Below are positions 26,626-38,283 of a stretch of 64,000 nucleotides of DNA, one piece after another (within the stretch, counting starts at the first letter, position 1; each line of letters begins with the position of its first letter). A program made the position numbers and the translations under genes. This DNA is from Streptomyces katrae (GTDB taxonomy: Bacteria > Actinomycetota > Actinomycetes > Streptomycetales > Streptomycetaceae), in the NCBI RefSeq assembly GCF_000717655.1, contig NZ_JNZY01000033.1, positions 17,878 to 81,877 on the forward strand. Reading direction: 5' to 3'. The notes beneath the pieces were generated by a model that was not told where the DNA came from, did no database searches, and worked only from the letters and a program-made list of their open reading frames with translations.

Positions 26626-27504
26626 TCAGCCCAGCAGGATGCGCTTCAGCTCGCGGGCCGCGCGTGGGGGAGCGACGTCCGTGCGGTGGGCCAGGGCGAT
26701 CGTGCGGCGCAGTGGAGAGCCCGCCAGAGGGGTGGCGCGCAGCCCCGGGCCGGCGTGGTCGACGACCATCGCCGGGACCACCGCGACGCCGAGCCCGGCG
26801 CGGACGAAGCCCAGGATCGCGTCCATCTCCCCGCCCTCCACCGTGAACACGGGCTCGAAGCCCTCCGCCCTGCAGGCGGCCACCGTCAGGTCCCGCAGGT
26901 CGTAGCCGTGGCGGAACATCACCATCGGCTCGTCGCGCAGCGCGGACACCGTGAGCGGGCCGCCGCCCGCCGGAGGCGGCAGTCCCGCCGAGGAGACCAC
27001 CACCAGGTCCTCCGTCAGAAGCTCCACCGTGGTCAGGGCCGGAGCCGAAGGCGGCAGCGGCAGCGCGATCAGCGCCAAGTCCAGGGCCCCGCGCGCGAGT
27101 TCCCGTACGAGGTCCAGCGAACCGCTCTCCTCGATCAGCAGCTCGATCCCCGGATGGGCGGTGTGGAAGGCCCGGAGCACATGCGGCAGCAGGCCCGTGC
27201 ACACGCTCGGCGTGGCCCCCAGCCGGACCCGCCCGCGCCGCAGCTGCGCCAGTTCCTGCACCTCGAGCCGCGCGGTGTCCGCGTCGGCCAGGATCCGCCG
27301 GGCCAGCGGCAGGAGCGCCTCGCCGGCGTCGGTGAGCGCGATGTTGCCCCGCGCCCGGCTGAAGAGCTCCGCCCCCAGCTCCCGTTCGAGCGCCTTGATC
27401 TGCTGCGAGAGCGACGGCTGGGCGACGTGCACCCGCTCCGCGGCCCGGGTGAAGTGCCGGGTCTCGGCGACGGCCACGAAGTACAGGAGCTGCTGGAACT
27501 GCAT
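26626..27504 (-). CDS. LysR-family regulator divergent from the Sdh operon
   Basis: 292 residues. N-terminal winged HTH (MQFQQLLYFVAVAETRHFTRAAERVHVAQPSLSQQIKALE) and two-lobed LysR_substrate domain (about 90-290; EGGEMDAILGFVRAGLGVAVVPAM). GTG 27507 directly precedes ATG 27504; either may be used. It is transcribed divergently from sdhC, with a LysR box in the 94-base gap, so it very likely controls the succinate dehydrogenase operon and itself. Confidence 0.88.
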   Translation of the reverse strand: MQFQQLLYFVAVAETRHFTRAAERVHVAQPSLSQQIKALERELGAELFSRARGNIALTDAGEALLPLARRILADADTARLEVQELAQLRRGRVRLGATPSVCTGLLPHVLRAFHTAHPGIELLIEESGSLDLVRELARGALDLALIALPLPPSAPALTTVELLTEDLVVVSSAGLPPPAGGGPLTVSALRDEPMVMFRHGYDLRDLTVAACRAEGFEPVFTVEGGEMDAILGFVRAGLGVAVVPAMVVDHAGPGLRATPLAGSPLRRTIALAHRTDVAPPRAARELKRILLG

Positions 27505-27524
27505 CACCCCAGGCTACGCCCTAC

Positions 27525-27539
27525 ATAGCGATCCCCTAT
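27525..27539. promoter_or_regulatory. LysR box ATAG-N7-CTAT upstream of sdhC
   Basis: ATAGCGATCCCCTAT is a dyad obeying the T-N11-A rule. Its centre lies about 67 bases upstream of the predicted sdhC transcription start, the classic position of a LysR recognition-binding site, and 28 bases upstream of the LysR start codon. Confidence 0.65.
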
Positions 27540-27560
27540 CGAGATCAGCGCCATCATGTC

Positions 27561-27591
27561 TTGGACCTCTCGGGACTTCGGTCCTTACCGT
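27561..27591 (+). promoter_or_regulatory. Probable sdhC promoter, leaderless
   Basis: TTGGAC (27561-27566), 19-base spacer, TACCGT (27586-27591), then eight bases to the sdhC ATG with no ribosome-binding site. The over-long spacer fits an activator-dependent promoter served by the adjacent LysR protein. Confidence 0.5.
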
Positions 27592-27598
27592 CTGTGAC

Positions 27599-28303
27599 AT
27601 GGCTCTGGCAACGCGGACGGGCCGACGGCCGTCCACCACGCGAACGCTCTGGGACTCCACCGTCGGCAAGAAGTCCGTGATGGCGGTGTCCGGGCTGATC
27701 ATGCTCGGATACCTGGTCGTCCACATGATCGGCAACCTCAAGATCTTCTTTGGACCGGGGGATTTCAACGGGTACGCGCACTGGCTCCGCCACATGGGCG
27801 AGCCCTTCCTGCACAGCCACTGGGGCCTGTGGGCGGCCCGCGTCATCCTGCTCGCCGCCGTCGTCGCACACGCCGTGTCCGCGTACCAGCTCAGCCGCCG
27901 CGACATCAGGGCCCGCCCGGTCAGGTACGCCCACAAGCGCCGCCGAGCGAGCTACGCCACGCGCACCATGCGCTGGGGCGGTGTCATACTCGCCCTGTTC
28001 ATCGTCTGGCACCTGCTCGACCTCACCACGCTCACCGTCAACGAGCGCGCATGGGCCGGCCACCCCTACGAGAACGTCCTCGCCACCTTCTCCACCTGGT
28101 ACGGGAACAGCATCTACATCGTGGCGATGGCCGCCCTCGCGATGCACGTCCGGCACGGCTTCTGGAGCGCCGCCCAGACCCTCGGCGCGGGCAACGCCCG
28201 CCGCGACCGGGCACTGAAGCTCCTCGCCAACGCCCTGGCCCTCGTCCTCTTCGCGGGCTTCGTCTCCGTACCCGTCGCCGTCATGACCGGAGTGGTGAGC
28301 TGA
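27599..28303 (+). CDS. sdhC: Succinate dehydrogenase/fumarate reductase cytochrome b subunit
   Basis: 234 residues with about five transmembrane helices, the single-anchor type found with B-type succinate dehydrogenases. Helix histidines suited to haem ligation occur in [33 protein letters not shown] and [11 protein letters not shown]. It anchors SdhAB and links succinate oxidation to menaquinone. Two bases separate its stop region from sdhA. Streptomyces normally also has a separate housekeeping sdh, so this is likely a second, LysR-controlled enzyme. Confidence 0.9.
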   Translation: MALATRTGRRPSTTRTLWDSTVGKKSVMAVSGLIMLGYLVVHMIGNLKIFFGPGDFNGYAHWLRHMGEPFLHSHWGLWAARVILLAAVVAHAVSAYQLSRRDIRARPVRYAHKRRRASYATRTMRWGGVILALFIVWHLLDLTTLTVNERAWAGHPYENVLATFSTWYGNSIYIVAMAALAMHVRHGFWSAAQTLGAGNARRDRALKLLANALALVLFAGFVSVPVAVMTGVVS

Positions 28304-28304
28304 C

Positions 28305-30268
<1,964 letters not shown>

Positions 30269-30272
<4 letters not shown>

Positions 30273-31015
30273 GGCTCAACCTGCGCGTCTGGCGCCAGCA
30301 GAACCCCGACACCCCCGGCGCCATGGTCACGTACGAGGTCGACGGCATATCCCGCGACATGTCGTTCCTGGAGATGCTCGACACCCTCAACGAGGACCTC
30401 ATCCTGCGCGGCGAGGACCCGGTCGCCTTCGACCACGACTGCCGCGAGGGCATCTGCGGCGCGTGCAGCCTCGTGATCAACGGCGATGCCCACGGTCCCG
30501 AGCGCACCACCACCTGCCAGCTCCACATGCGGTCCTTCGCCGACGGCGACACCATCGACGTCGAGCCCTGGCGGGCCGCCGCCTTCCCCGTGGTCAAGGA
30601 CCTCGTCGTGGACCGCAGCGCCTTCGACCGGATCATCCAGGCAGGTGGTTACGTCACCGCCCCGACCGGATCGGCCCCCGAGGCGCACGCCACCGCCGTG
30701 CCCAAGGCCGACGCCGACTTCGCGTTCGAGCACGCCGAGTGCATCGGCTGCGGGGCCTGCGTGGCGGCCTGCCCCAACGGTTCCGCGATGCTCTTCACCT
30801 CCGCCAAGGTCAACCACCTCAACGTGCTGCCGCAGGGCTCGCCCGAGCGGGAGACCCGCGTACTGGACATGGTGGCCCAGATGGACGGCGAGGGTTTCGG
30901 CGGCTGCACCCTCACCGGGGAGTGCGCCACGGCCTGCCCCAAGGGCATCCCGCTGCCGTCCATCGCCGCCATGAACCGCGAGTGGCTGCGGGCGGTCCGC
31001 AAGAACGGAGCATGA
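30269..31015 (+). CDS. sdhB: Succinate dehydrogenase/fumarate reductase iron-sulfur subunit
   Basis: 248 residues. [2Fe-2S] ligands in [15 protein letters not shown] and TTTCQLHM; [4Fe-4S] in [14 protein letters not shown]; the third cluster in [17 protein letters not shown]. All cysteines are present. It carries electrons from SdhA flavin to the membrane subunit. Overlaps sdhA by four bases and ends the operon. Confidence 0.93.
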
Positions 31016-31249
31016 GGGGGCCACGAGCACCGAGGATCACGCAGGATCACCGCGACCGCCGAATCTGAGAAGGTCCTGTGAGATGCGGACAAAGAGACTT
31101 CAGACACTTGCGTGAAAAATGAACGACGGGAAAGGTGGAGGTGAACGAGGCATCCGCCCCTGCCTGCCGGACGGCACCGCACCCCCTCACGCCGGGTGCC
31201 GCCCGCATCCTCGGGTGCCGCACACCGGCGCCGTCTCGCGAGGTCGTAT

Positions 31250-32977
31250 ATGCAGGGCCCTTCCCGTTTCCCCTTTCCCGTCGGCCTGCGCCGGATCGTA
31301 CGGACGCTGCGCCGGCCCGGCGGCGTACCGAAACAGCCGGACGCCGCCCACCGGGAGCGCACCGGGAGCGGGGGCCAGGCGCCGCCCCCGGCCGGCCGGA
31401 CCCGTGAGGACGAGCTGCTGGGGCAAACGCCGGGCCTGGTCCGGCACCGCGGCCGGCTCGCCCGGGTCCGCGACGACCTGCTGCCCGCCGGCGCCCGGGA
31501 CGCCGGCCTGAACGCGGTCGCCGAGGCACTCGAAGCGGCGGCCGTCCCGTACGGACTGGTCCCCGACGGCGGGCTGCGGCACCGGGTGGCCATCGCCCCG
31601 GACGACCGCGCCGCCGCCCTGAAGGCATGCGCCGCGGCCTTCACCGGGCTCCCCGTGTACGCCCTGCTCTTCGGCGACGGCGGGGAAGCGGGCGAGGTCC
31701 TCGCCGAAGCACTCCCCGAAGCGGTCGCGGCCCGGGAGTCCGGGCCCGCCGACCCGCCGCACCCGAAGATCAAGGGCATCCGCCTCTTCCAGCCGGTCGT
31801 CACCTCCGGCCGGACCCTGGCCTACGGCCCCGACACCGGCTGCGACCTGGAATTCTGGGAAGCCGCCGATTCCGGCATCGGCGCGATCGCCGGCCTGCGC
31901 GAGACCCCGTACGGCTGGTGGGTGCCGACCCTCGAAGCCACCGCCACCCTCCGCGTCGGCGACCGCGACCACCCCGTCGTCGACGCCTTCGCAGGCCGCT
32001 TCCCCGACGACATCGACTTCCCCGTCGACGCCGTGATCACCTGGGTCGACGCCGGCGACGCCGCCTGGCGCCGCCGCCGGGACCATGCCGCCGCGGCCGA
32101 GGCCGGCACCCGTGGCCACGCCCTCGTCGACCACGCCGAGAACCGCTACCGCGACCGAGGCGAACTCCGCTACTGCCTGCGCTCCATCGCCGCCCACGCG
32201 CCATGGATCCGCCGCGTCTTCATCGTCACCGACGACCAGACCCCGCCCTGGCTCGCCACCGACCACCCCCGGCTGACCGTCGTCGACCACCGCGAACTGT
32301 TCGCCGACCCCACCGGCCTTCCGGTGTTCAACTCCCACGCCATCGAGAGCCAGCTCCACCGCATCCCCGGCCTCGCCGAGCACTTCCTCTACTTCAACGA
32401 CGACATCTTCCTCGGCCGCCCGCAGTGCCCGCAGAACTACTTCCTCTCCTCCGGGCTGCCCAAGGTCTTCCACGACCGGCGGGCCGTGGCCCCCGACGAC
32501 CCGAGCGATGACGACGACGTCTTCACCGCCTCCCAGAAGGCCACCCGCCGCGCGGTGGAACAGGCCGTGGGCCGCACCTATCCGCACATCCTGGCCCACA
32601 CCCCGTACCCGCTCAGCCGCTCCCTCTTCGCCCACGTCGAGGAACGGCTGCCCGGCCGGCTCACCACCACCAGCCGCTCCGTCTTCCGCAGCGCCGAGGA
32701 CCTCGCGCCCGTCACTCTCGCCTCCCACCTCGCCCTCGCCGACGCCCGCGCGGTCGAGGGCGAACTGGTCCACGCGTACGTCAGCACGGGCCGGGCCGAC
32801 GAGATCCACCGGCTGCCCGGCCTCGCCGCCGACCGCTCGGCCGACGCGTTCTGCCTCGCCGACGACGACGCCGGCCCCGGCCTTTCGCCCCGGGAACAGC
32901 AGCGCGCGGTCACCGCGTTCCTGGAGGCGTACTTCCCGGTGCCCTCCCCGTACGAGAAGCCCCTGCCGACCGGCTGA
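31250..32977 (+). CDS. Stealth-family sugar-phosphate transferase
   Basis: 575 residues. All Stealth conserved regions are visible: CR1 FPVDAVITWVDAGD, CR2 NRYRDRGELRYCLRSIAAHAPW with VFIVTDDQTPPWL, CR3 FNSHAIESQLHRIPGL with FLYFNDDIFLGRP, and a C-terminal CR4. These enzymes build hexose-1-phosphate polymers of capsules or teichoic-type wall polymers; GlcNAc-1-phosphotransferase is the eukaryotic relative. The N-terminal 280 residues are a variable, family-specific extension. ATG 31250 has a weak AGG nearby. No other polymer-synthesis gene is adjacent. Confidence 0.88.
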   Translation: MQGPSRFPFPVGLRRIVRTLRRPGGVPKQPDAAHRERTGSGGQAPPPAGRTREDELLGQTPGLVRHRGRLARVRDDLLPAGARDAGLNAVAEALEAAAVPYGLVPDGGLRHRVAIAPDDRAAALKACAAAFTGLPVYALLFGDGGEAGEVLAEALPEAVAARESGPADPPHPKIKGIRLFQPVVTSGRTLAYGPDTGCDLEFWEAADSGIGAIAGLRETPYGWWVPTLEATATLRVGDRDHPVVDAFAGRFPDDIDFPVDAVITWVDAGDAAWRRRRDHAAAAEAGTRGHALVDHAENRYRDRGELRYCLRSIAAHAPWIRRVFIVTDDQTPPWLATDHPRLTVVDHRELFADPTGLPVFNSHAIESQLHRIPGLAEHFLYFNDDIFLGRPQCPQNYFLSSGLPKVFHDRRAVAPDDPSDDDDVFTASQKATRRAVEQAVGRTYPHILAHTPYPLSRSLFAHVEERLPGRLTTTSRSVFRSAEDLAPVTLASHLALADARAVEGELVHAYVSTGRADEIHRLPGLAADRSADAFCLADDDAGPGLSPREQQRAVTAFLEAYFPVPSPYEKPLPTG

Positions 32978-33100
32978 GCCGACCGGCGGACCCGACGCGC
33001 TGACCCGATCGGCGGATCCGATCGGCCGACCGGGCGCTCGTGGCCGCCGTACGACGCGCCGCACCCGCCCGCGTCCGGCCCGTGCGGGACAGTGGGCCCC

Positions 33101-33754
33101 ATGCCACAAGCCCCCGCCGGGTCCGGACCGCGCCGCCGCACCCTCCTGGCGGCCGCCGCCCTCGCCCCGCTCGCGATGGCCGGCTGCTCCGCGGAGGACC
33201 CGTCCGGCACCACGGCCCATGGCCCGAAACCCGCACCGAAGGACGCCCTCGTCATGGTGATCCGGCACGCGGAGAAGCCGTACGCGGGGGACCTGGGCGA
33301 AGACGAGGACGGCGACGAGCACCCCGGATCCCTCGCCGGACGCGGCCGCCGGCGGGCCGAGGAACTGCACCGCCTCTTCCTGCCCGCCGGCGGTTCCACG
33401 CTGCCCCGCCCCGCGGTCGTCTTCGCGGCCGGCGGCCCTGCCGGAGCCCCCGCCCGCTGCCGCCAGACGGTCGAGCCGCTGGCCGCGACCCTGCGCACCC
33501 CGCTGCGCGGCGAGTTCGCCGTCGGAGCCGAACCGGCCCTGGGCCAGGCCGTGCTGGCCGCCCGTATGCCCGTACTCGTCTGCTGGGAGCACACCGGCGT
33601 CCCCCGCCTGATCCACTCCCTCGGCGCCCACCAGGTGCTCGGCATCCCCGCCGCCTGGCCCGACCGCTACGACCTGGTCTGGCTGTTCACCCGCCGGCAG
33701 GGCCGGTGGAGCTTCCGCGAACTTCCGCAGCACCTGCTGCCGGGGGATGCGTAG
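33101..33754 (+). CDS. Histidine phosphatase-like lipoprotein
   Basis: 217 residues. Tat/lipoprotein-like N-terminus (GPRRRTLLAAAALAPLAMAGC) with an AGC lipobox. The phosphoglycerate mutase/histidine phosphatase fold begins VMVIRHAEKPYAG, carrying the catalytic RHAEK motif; later ARCRQTVEPLAATL and VLVCWEHTGVPRLI contain the usual Arg and His-proximal segments. Extracytoplasmic phosphatase activity is likely, substrate unknown. ATG 33101 chosen over GTG 33092; both have poor ribosome-binding sites. Confidence 0.75.
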   Translation: MPQAPAGSGPRRRTLLAAAALAPLAMAGCSAEDPSGTTAHGPKPAPKDALVMVIRHAEKPYAGDLGEDEDGDEHPGSLAGRGRRRAEELHRLFLPAGGSTLPRPAVVFAAGGPAGAPARCRQTVEPLAATLRTPLRGEFAVGAEPALGQAVLAARMPVLVCWEHTGVPRLIHSLGAHQVLGIPAAWPDRYDLVWLFTRRQGRWSFRELPQHLLPGDA

Positions 33755-33820
33755 CCCGTCAGGCGCAGGCCGACGTGGTCCGAGCGTCGTCGTCCGACCG
33801 GCACAGAAGGGTGCAGGGAC

Positions 33821-35830
33821 ATGCACGGTGGCGAGCCGGCAGCGCCGGTCGGCAGGCGGGACCGGCGCGCCATGCTGATGTGGTGGGGGCCGCGGGCGCT
33901 GTTCGTCCTGGGCGCCGTGGTGCTCGTCGTGGAGTCCAGCCGCGGAGTGCCGCTCCGCGAGCTGTACGCGGCTCTGGGCTTCTTCGGGGTCTGCAGCGCA
34001 GTCTTCGTCGGACGGCAGCTGGGCGCAGGTCACGAGCCGGGCCCCGGCGGGCACATCCCGCGCTGGCTGCTCCGGGCGGCCGGCCTGCTGACCGCTTCCG
34101 GAGTGGTGGTACTCGTCCTCCACCTGGCGGGAGTGCAGGGGGACGCCCTGCCGCTCGTCGGGTCGGTGCTCCTGCTGCTCGGTCTGGGCTGGTTCGCCGA
34201 AGCGTGGCGCGGAGTCGAACCGGGCCGGCCGAGGAGGGCGCTGCTGCTGTGGGGCGCGGCCCTCATGGCCCTGACCGCGGTGGTGGCGGTCATCGCGGCC
34301 CTCGTGCTGCCCAAGGCCAAGGGCGGTCTCTACGTCGGCCTGCTCATCAGCCTCGGCGCGGCCCTCTTCGCGTGCCTCCCGCTGAGCCTCAACCTCCTGT
34401 CCGAATGGGGCGTGCGCCTCCTGCGGGCGCGGCGCTCCGCCGCGGGGCCCGGGGCCGGTGTGGGGGTCACCGGGATCCTCGGCCTCGTCGTCACCGCCGC
34501 AGTCGTCCTGTCCTGCCTGTGGCTCGTCCAGCGGGACTGGGTGCTGGGTGCGGTGCTCGTCGGGGCGGCGCTGTTCCTGCTGGCGGCCATCGTCTCCAAC
34601 ACGCACGCCGACGTCGCCCTCGTCCTCGCGGGGCTCTGCCTCCTCGCGGCGGCGCCCCCGGAGCACCGCCACCCCCAGGCCCTCGACCCCGCAGGCGGAC
34701 AGCGCGTCCTCGTGGCCCTGGGCGACTCCTACATGTCGGGCGAGGGCGCGAGCAGCTACTTCGAGGGAACCGACGACGGCGGCCGCAACGAATGCCGGCG
34801 CTCGCCCTCCGCCTACGCGGTCGGACTCGGCACCGCCGGCCCGCGGTTCGACCGCGTGCTGTTCCTCGCCTGCTCCGGCGCGCGGACCTACAACGTCAAC
34901 CCCCGCTCCGGAGGCGGCCGCTCCCGCGTGCAGCCGGGCGAACCGGGCACCCAGATCGACCAGTTGAAAGGCGTGGCGTCCTCGTTCCACCCGGCCCTCG
35001 TCATCGTCGCCCTGGGCGGCAACGACGCCGGGTTCGCCATCCTCGGAGAGGCGTGCCTCGCGCCGGGCGACTGCGAGACCCGCAGGTCCCTGTTCCTGAA
35101 CAACCTGCCGAAGGTCCGGCAGGACCTCATCGCGACCTACCGGTCCCTGCGGCAGGCCGTGCCCGCCGGCGTGCCCATCGTGGCCGTGCCCTACCCGCAG
35201 CCGATCGCCGCAGCCGGCCGCTGCAGCGGAGTGGCCCTGACGAAGGCCGAGCGCGATTTCATCCGCACGTTCGTGGAACAGCTCGACACCACGATGCGCC
35301 AGGCGGCCGACACGGCGGGCATCACCTACATGGCCGAGATGAAGGACAGCTTCGCCACGCACCGGCTCCAGCTGTGCGAGCGCAGAAAGGGCGCAGCCGG
35401 AGTCAACTTCGTGGACATCGAGACGGTCAACGGGCTCGCCGCACAGCGCTTCAGCCCCGCCAAGTGGCTCCACAACAGCCTGCACCCGAACGAACGCGGG
35501 CACGCAGCCATGCGCGACACCTTCACCGCCTGGCTCGACGCCCACCCCGAACTCCTGCCGCACGCCCCCACGGGCCACGAACAGGCGACGGTCCTCCCCG
35601 CGGCCGAACCCGAGCCGCTGTGCGGCATGACCGACGACGCGGTGAACGCGCACTGCAGGGTGCAGCTGCGGGCCTGGGAGCTGGAACAGGTCCGGGGCGG
35701 CTGGCCGTGGCTGCTGCTCGTGCTGGTCGGACTGGCCGTGGTGTGGGCCGCGTGCATCGCCGTCTTCGGCCTGCTCCCCGGATCCGGGCGGTCCTACCTG
35801 GATCCCCGCTCCAGCGCGCGGGCCAGGTAA
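33821..35830 (+). CDS. Membrane-anchored SGNH/GDSL hydrolase
   Basis: 669 residues. About seven to eight N-terminal transmembrane helices (25-285), then an SGNH hydrolase domain (about 300-580) with block I GDSYMSGEG, a block with LGGNDAGF, and the catalytic NSLHPNERGH, plus cysteine pairs suggesting an extracellular location. A final helix (about 625-650) follows. It may be an O-acyl esterase or acetyltransferase-like enzyme acting on wall glycans. ATG 33821 follows AGGGTGCAGGGA. Its last 37 bases overlap the convergent UvrA-like gene. Confidence 0.8.
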   Translation: MHGGEPAAPVGRRDRRAMLMWWGPRALFVLGAVVLVVESSRGVPLRELYAALGFFGVCSAVFVGRQLGAGHEPGPGGHIPRWLLRAAGLLTASGVVVLVLHLAGVQGDALPLVGSVLLLLGLGWFAEAWRGVEPGRPRRALLLWGAALMALTAVVAVIAALVLPKAKGGLYVGLLISLGAALFACLPLSLNLLSEWGVRLLRARRSAAGPGAGVGVTGILGLVVTAAVVLSCLWLVQRDWVLGAVLVGAALFLLAAIVSNTHADVALVLAGLCLLAAAPPEHRHPQALDPAGGQRVLVALGDSYMSGEGASSYFEGTDDGGRNECRRSPSAYAVGLGTAGPRFDRVLFLACSGARTYNVNPRSGGGRSRVQPGEPGTQIDQLKGVASSFHPALVIVALGGNDAGFAILGEACLAPGDCETRRSLFLNNLPKVRQDLIATYRSLRQAVPAGVPIVAVPYPQPIAAAGRCSGVALTKAERDFIRTFVEQLDTTMRQAADTAGITYMAEMKDSFATHRLQLCERRKGAAGVNFVDIETVNGLAAQRFSPAKWLHNSLHPNERGHAAMRDTFTAWLDAHPELLPHAPTGHEQATVLPAAEPEPLCGMTDDAVNAHCRVQLRAWELEQVRGGWPWLLLVLVGLAVVWAACIAVFGLLPGSGRSYLDPRSSARAR

Positions 35831-38217
35831 GGGGCTGTGCGGCTCGCCGCCGTGCGGGCCACCCGAGCGGGCGGGCCCGACGCGACGATCCGGCCGCCGT
35901 CGGCGCCGCCGCCCGGGCCCAGGTCGATCACCCAGTCCGCGCCCGCCACCACCTCCATGTCGTGCTCGACGACCACCACCGAGTGCCCGGCCTCCACCAG
36001 CCCGTGCAACTGCCGCAGCAGCACCTGCACATCGGCCGGATGCAGCCCCGTCGTCGGCTCGTCCAGTACGTACAGGGTGTGGTCGCGGCGCTGCCGCTGG
36101 AGCTCCGTGGCCAGCTTGATCCGCTGCGCCTCGCCGCCCGACAGCTCCGTGGCCGGCTGCCCCAGTCGCAGATAGCCCAGCCCGATGTCCTCCAGCGCCC
36201 GCAGGCTGCGCGCCGCCGCCGGGACCTGCGCGAAGAACGAGGCCGCGGACTCCACCGTCAGCGCCAGCACCTCCGCGATGCTGAGCCCCTCGTACCGCAC
36301 TTCCAGGGTCTCGGTGTTGTAGCGGGCCCCGGCGCAATCCGGGCATGGCGCGTACGTACTCGGCAGGAACAGCAGCTCCACCGAGACGAATCCCTCGCCC
36401 GTGCAGGTCTCGCACCGGCCGCCCGGCACGTTGAAGGAGAACCGGCCCGCCTTCCAGCCGCGCGCCCGTGCCTGCGGAGCCGCCGTGAACAGCTTGCGCA
36501 CCACGTCGAACAGCCCCGTGTACGTCGCCAGGTTGGAGCGCGGCGTCCGGCCGATCGGCTTCTGGTCCACCTCCACCAGCCGCCGCACCGGATACCCCGG
36601 GTCGGTGAGCCGCTCGCCGACCTCCCGGGCGAGCACCTGGCCCACCAGTGTGGACTTGCCCGACCCCGACACGCCCGTCACGGCGGTGAACACCCCGAGC
36701 GGGAACTCCGCGTCCACGCCCTGCAGGTTGTGCCGGTCGGCACCGGTGAGCCGGACCGAACCGGTCGCCTCCCGAACCTCCCGAACCTCCCGAACCTCCC
36801 GCACCGGCCCTGCCCCCGGCTCGGCGAACAGATGGCGGGCCGTCGCCGACGCCGCCACACCGGCCAGCTCCTGCGGCGGCCCGCTGTACAGCACCTGCCC
36901 GCCGTGCTCCCCGGCCAGCGGACCCACGTCCACCAGCCAGTCCGCATGCCGCACCACATCCAGATGGTGCTCCACCACGAACACGGTGTTCCCCGCCGCC
37001 TTGAGCCGGTCCAGCACGCCGAGCAGCGCCTCCGTGTCGGCCGGGTGCAGCCCCGCCGACGGCTCGTCCAGTACGTACACCACCCCGAACAGCCCGGACC
37101 GCAGCTGCGTCGCCAGCCTCAGCCGCTGCAGCTCGCCCGCCGACAGGGTGGGCGCGGTGCGGTCCAGGCTCAGGTAGCCGAGCCCGAGCTCCACGACGGG
37201 CCCGATGCGGGACCGCAGGTCCTCGGCGAGCACCCGGGACGCTTCGCCGTCCGGGGCCGCGCCGGCCAGTACGCCGTCCAGGGCGGTCAGCGGCAGCGCC
37301 GCCAGCTCCGCGATGGTGCGGCCCGCGAACGTCACGGCCAGTGCCTCGGGCCGCAGCCGCCGCCCCGCGCACACCGGGCACGGGGAATCGGCGAGGAACC
37401 GCTCGGCGCGGGCGCGCAGCGTGGCGCTCTTGCTGTCCGAGAAGGTCCGCATCACATAGCGGTGGGCGCTCATGTACGTGCCCTGGTAGGGCCGCTGGAT
37501 CCGGTCCGCCTCCCGCACCGGGTGCACCGTGACCACCGGCTGCTCCTCGGTGAACAGGATCCACTCGCGGTCCTTCGCCGTCAGCTCCCGCCAGGGCGCG
37601 TCCACGTCGTACCCGAGCGCCTCCAGGATGTCCCGGAGGTTCTTGCCCTGCCAGGCGCCGGGCCAGGCCGCGATCGCACCCTGGCGGATCGACAGCGCCG
37701 GGTCCGGAACGAGGAGGTCCTCGCTGGTGCGGTGGATGCTGCCGAGGCCGTGGCAGGACGGGCAGGCCCCGGCGGCGGTGTTGGGGGAGAAGGCGTCGGA
37801 GTCGAGCCGTTCGGCACCCGGAGGATAGGTCCCGGCGCGGGAGTACAGCATGCGCAGGGAGTTGGACAGCAGGGTCACCGTCCCGACCGAGGACCGCGAG
37901 CCGGGGGAGGAGCGCCGCTGCTCCAGCGAGACGGCGGGCGGCAGCCCGGTGACGGAATCCACCTTCGGGGCGCCGATCTGGTGGATCAGGCGGCGGGCGT
38001 ACGGGGCCACCGACTCGAAGTACCGGCGCTGGGCCTCGGCGTAGAGCGTGCCGAAGGCGAGCGAGCTCTTGCCGGAGCCGGAGACCCCGGTGAACACGGT
38101 CAGCGCGTCGCGCGGAATGTCCACGTCGACGCCGCGCAGGTTGTGCTCCCGGGCACCCCTCACCCGTACGAAGGAGTCGTGGTGGGCCTGGGGTGCGGTG
38201 GCGGTGGAGTGGTGCAT
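35794..38217 (-). CDS. UvrA-like ABC ATPase (excinuclease paralogue)
   Basis: 807 residues, shorter than true UvrA (about 950). Two ABC modules: Walker [10 protein letters not shown] (about 44) and GVSGSGKST (about 510); signatures [15 protein letters not shown] (degenerate Ala) and [15 protein letters not shown]; Walker [14 protein letters not shown] and [13 protein letters not shown]. The second zinc finger (CETCTGEGF with CPDCAG) is kept; the UvrB-binding part is reduced. Such UvrA2/DrrC-type proteins are linked to intercalator resistance rather than core repair. ATG 38217 with GGGGCGA upstream. A 9-base repeat encodes REV four times between modules. Confidence 0.87.
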   Translation of the reverse strand: MHHSTATAPQAHHDSFVRVRGAREHNLRGVDVDIPRDALTVFTGVSGSGKSSLAFGTLYAEAQRRYFESVAPYARRLIHQIGAPKVDSVTGLPPAVSLEQRRSSPGSRSSVGTVTLLSNSLRMLYSRAGTYPPGAERLDSDAFSPNTAAGACPSCHGLGSIHRTSEDLLVPDPALSIRQGAIAAWPGAWQGKNLRDILEALGYDVDAPWRELTAKDREWILFTEEQPVVTVHPVREADRIQRPYQGTYMSAHRYVMRTFSDSKSATLRARAERFLADSPCPVCAGRRLRPEALAVTFAGRTIAELAALPLTALDGVLAGAAPDGEASRVLAEDLRSRIGPVVELGLGYLSLDRTAPTLSAGELQRLRLATQLRSGLFGVVYVLDEPSAGLHPADTEALLGVLDRLKAAGNTVFVVEHHLDVVRHADWLVDVGPLAGEHGGQVLYSGPPQELAGVAASATARHLFAEPGAGPVREVREVREVREATGSVRLTGADRHNLQGVDAEFPLGVFTAVTGVSGSGKSTLVGQVLAREVGERLTDPGYPVRRLVEVDQKPIGRTPRSNLATYTGLFDVVRKLFTAAPQARARGWKAGRFSFNVPGGRCETCTGEGFVSVELLFLPSTYAPCPDCAGARYNTETLEVRYEGLSIAEVLALTVESAASFFAQVPAAARSLRALEDIGLGYLRLGQPATELSGGEAQRIKLATELQRQRRDHTLYVLDEPTTGLHPADVQVLLRQLHGLVEAGHSVVVVEHDMEVVAGADWVIDLGPGGGADGGRIVASGPPARVARTAASRTAPYLARALERGSR
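36768..36803 (-). repeat. 9-base in-frame tandem repeat, four copies
   Basis: CCTCCCGAA repeated three times plus one CCTCCCGCA on the plus strand; in the UvrA-like protein it encodes [12 protein letters not shown] in the linker between the two ABC modules. Confidence 0.85.
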
Positions 38218-38283
38218 TCGCCCCAGTTTACGGGGCCCCCGCACGGGTGGCGTGTACGGGCCGCGTCGACGGTCCGCCCCGGA

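Noticed and set aside
31187..37564. A 2125-codon open frame on the minus strand
   Set aside because: It is antisense to the Stealth, histidine phosphatase and SGNH hydrolase genes and only partly shares space with the UvrA-like gene in another frame; composition is Gly/Arg/Ala-rich with no domain. A GC-bias artefact.
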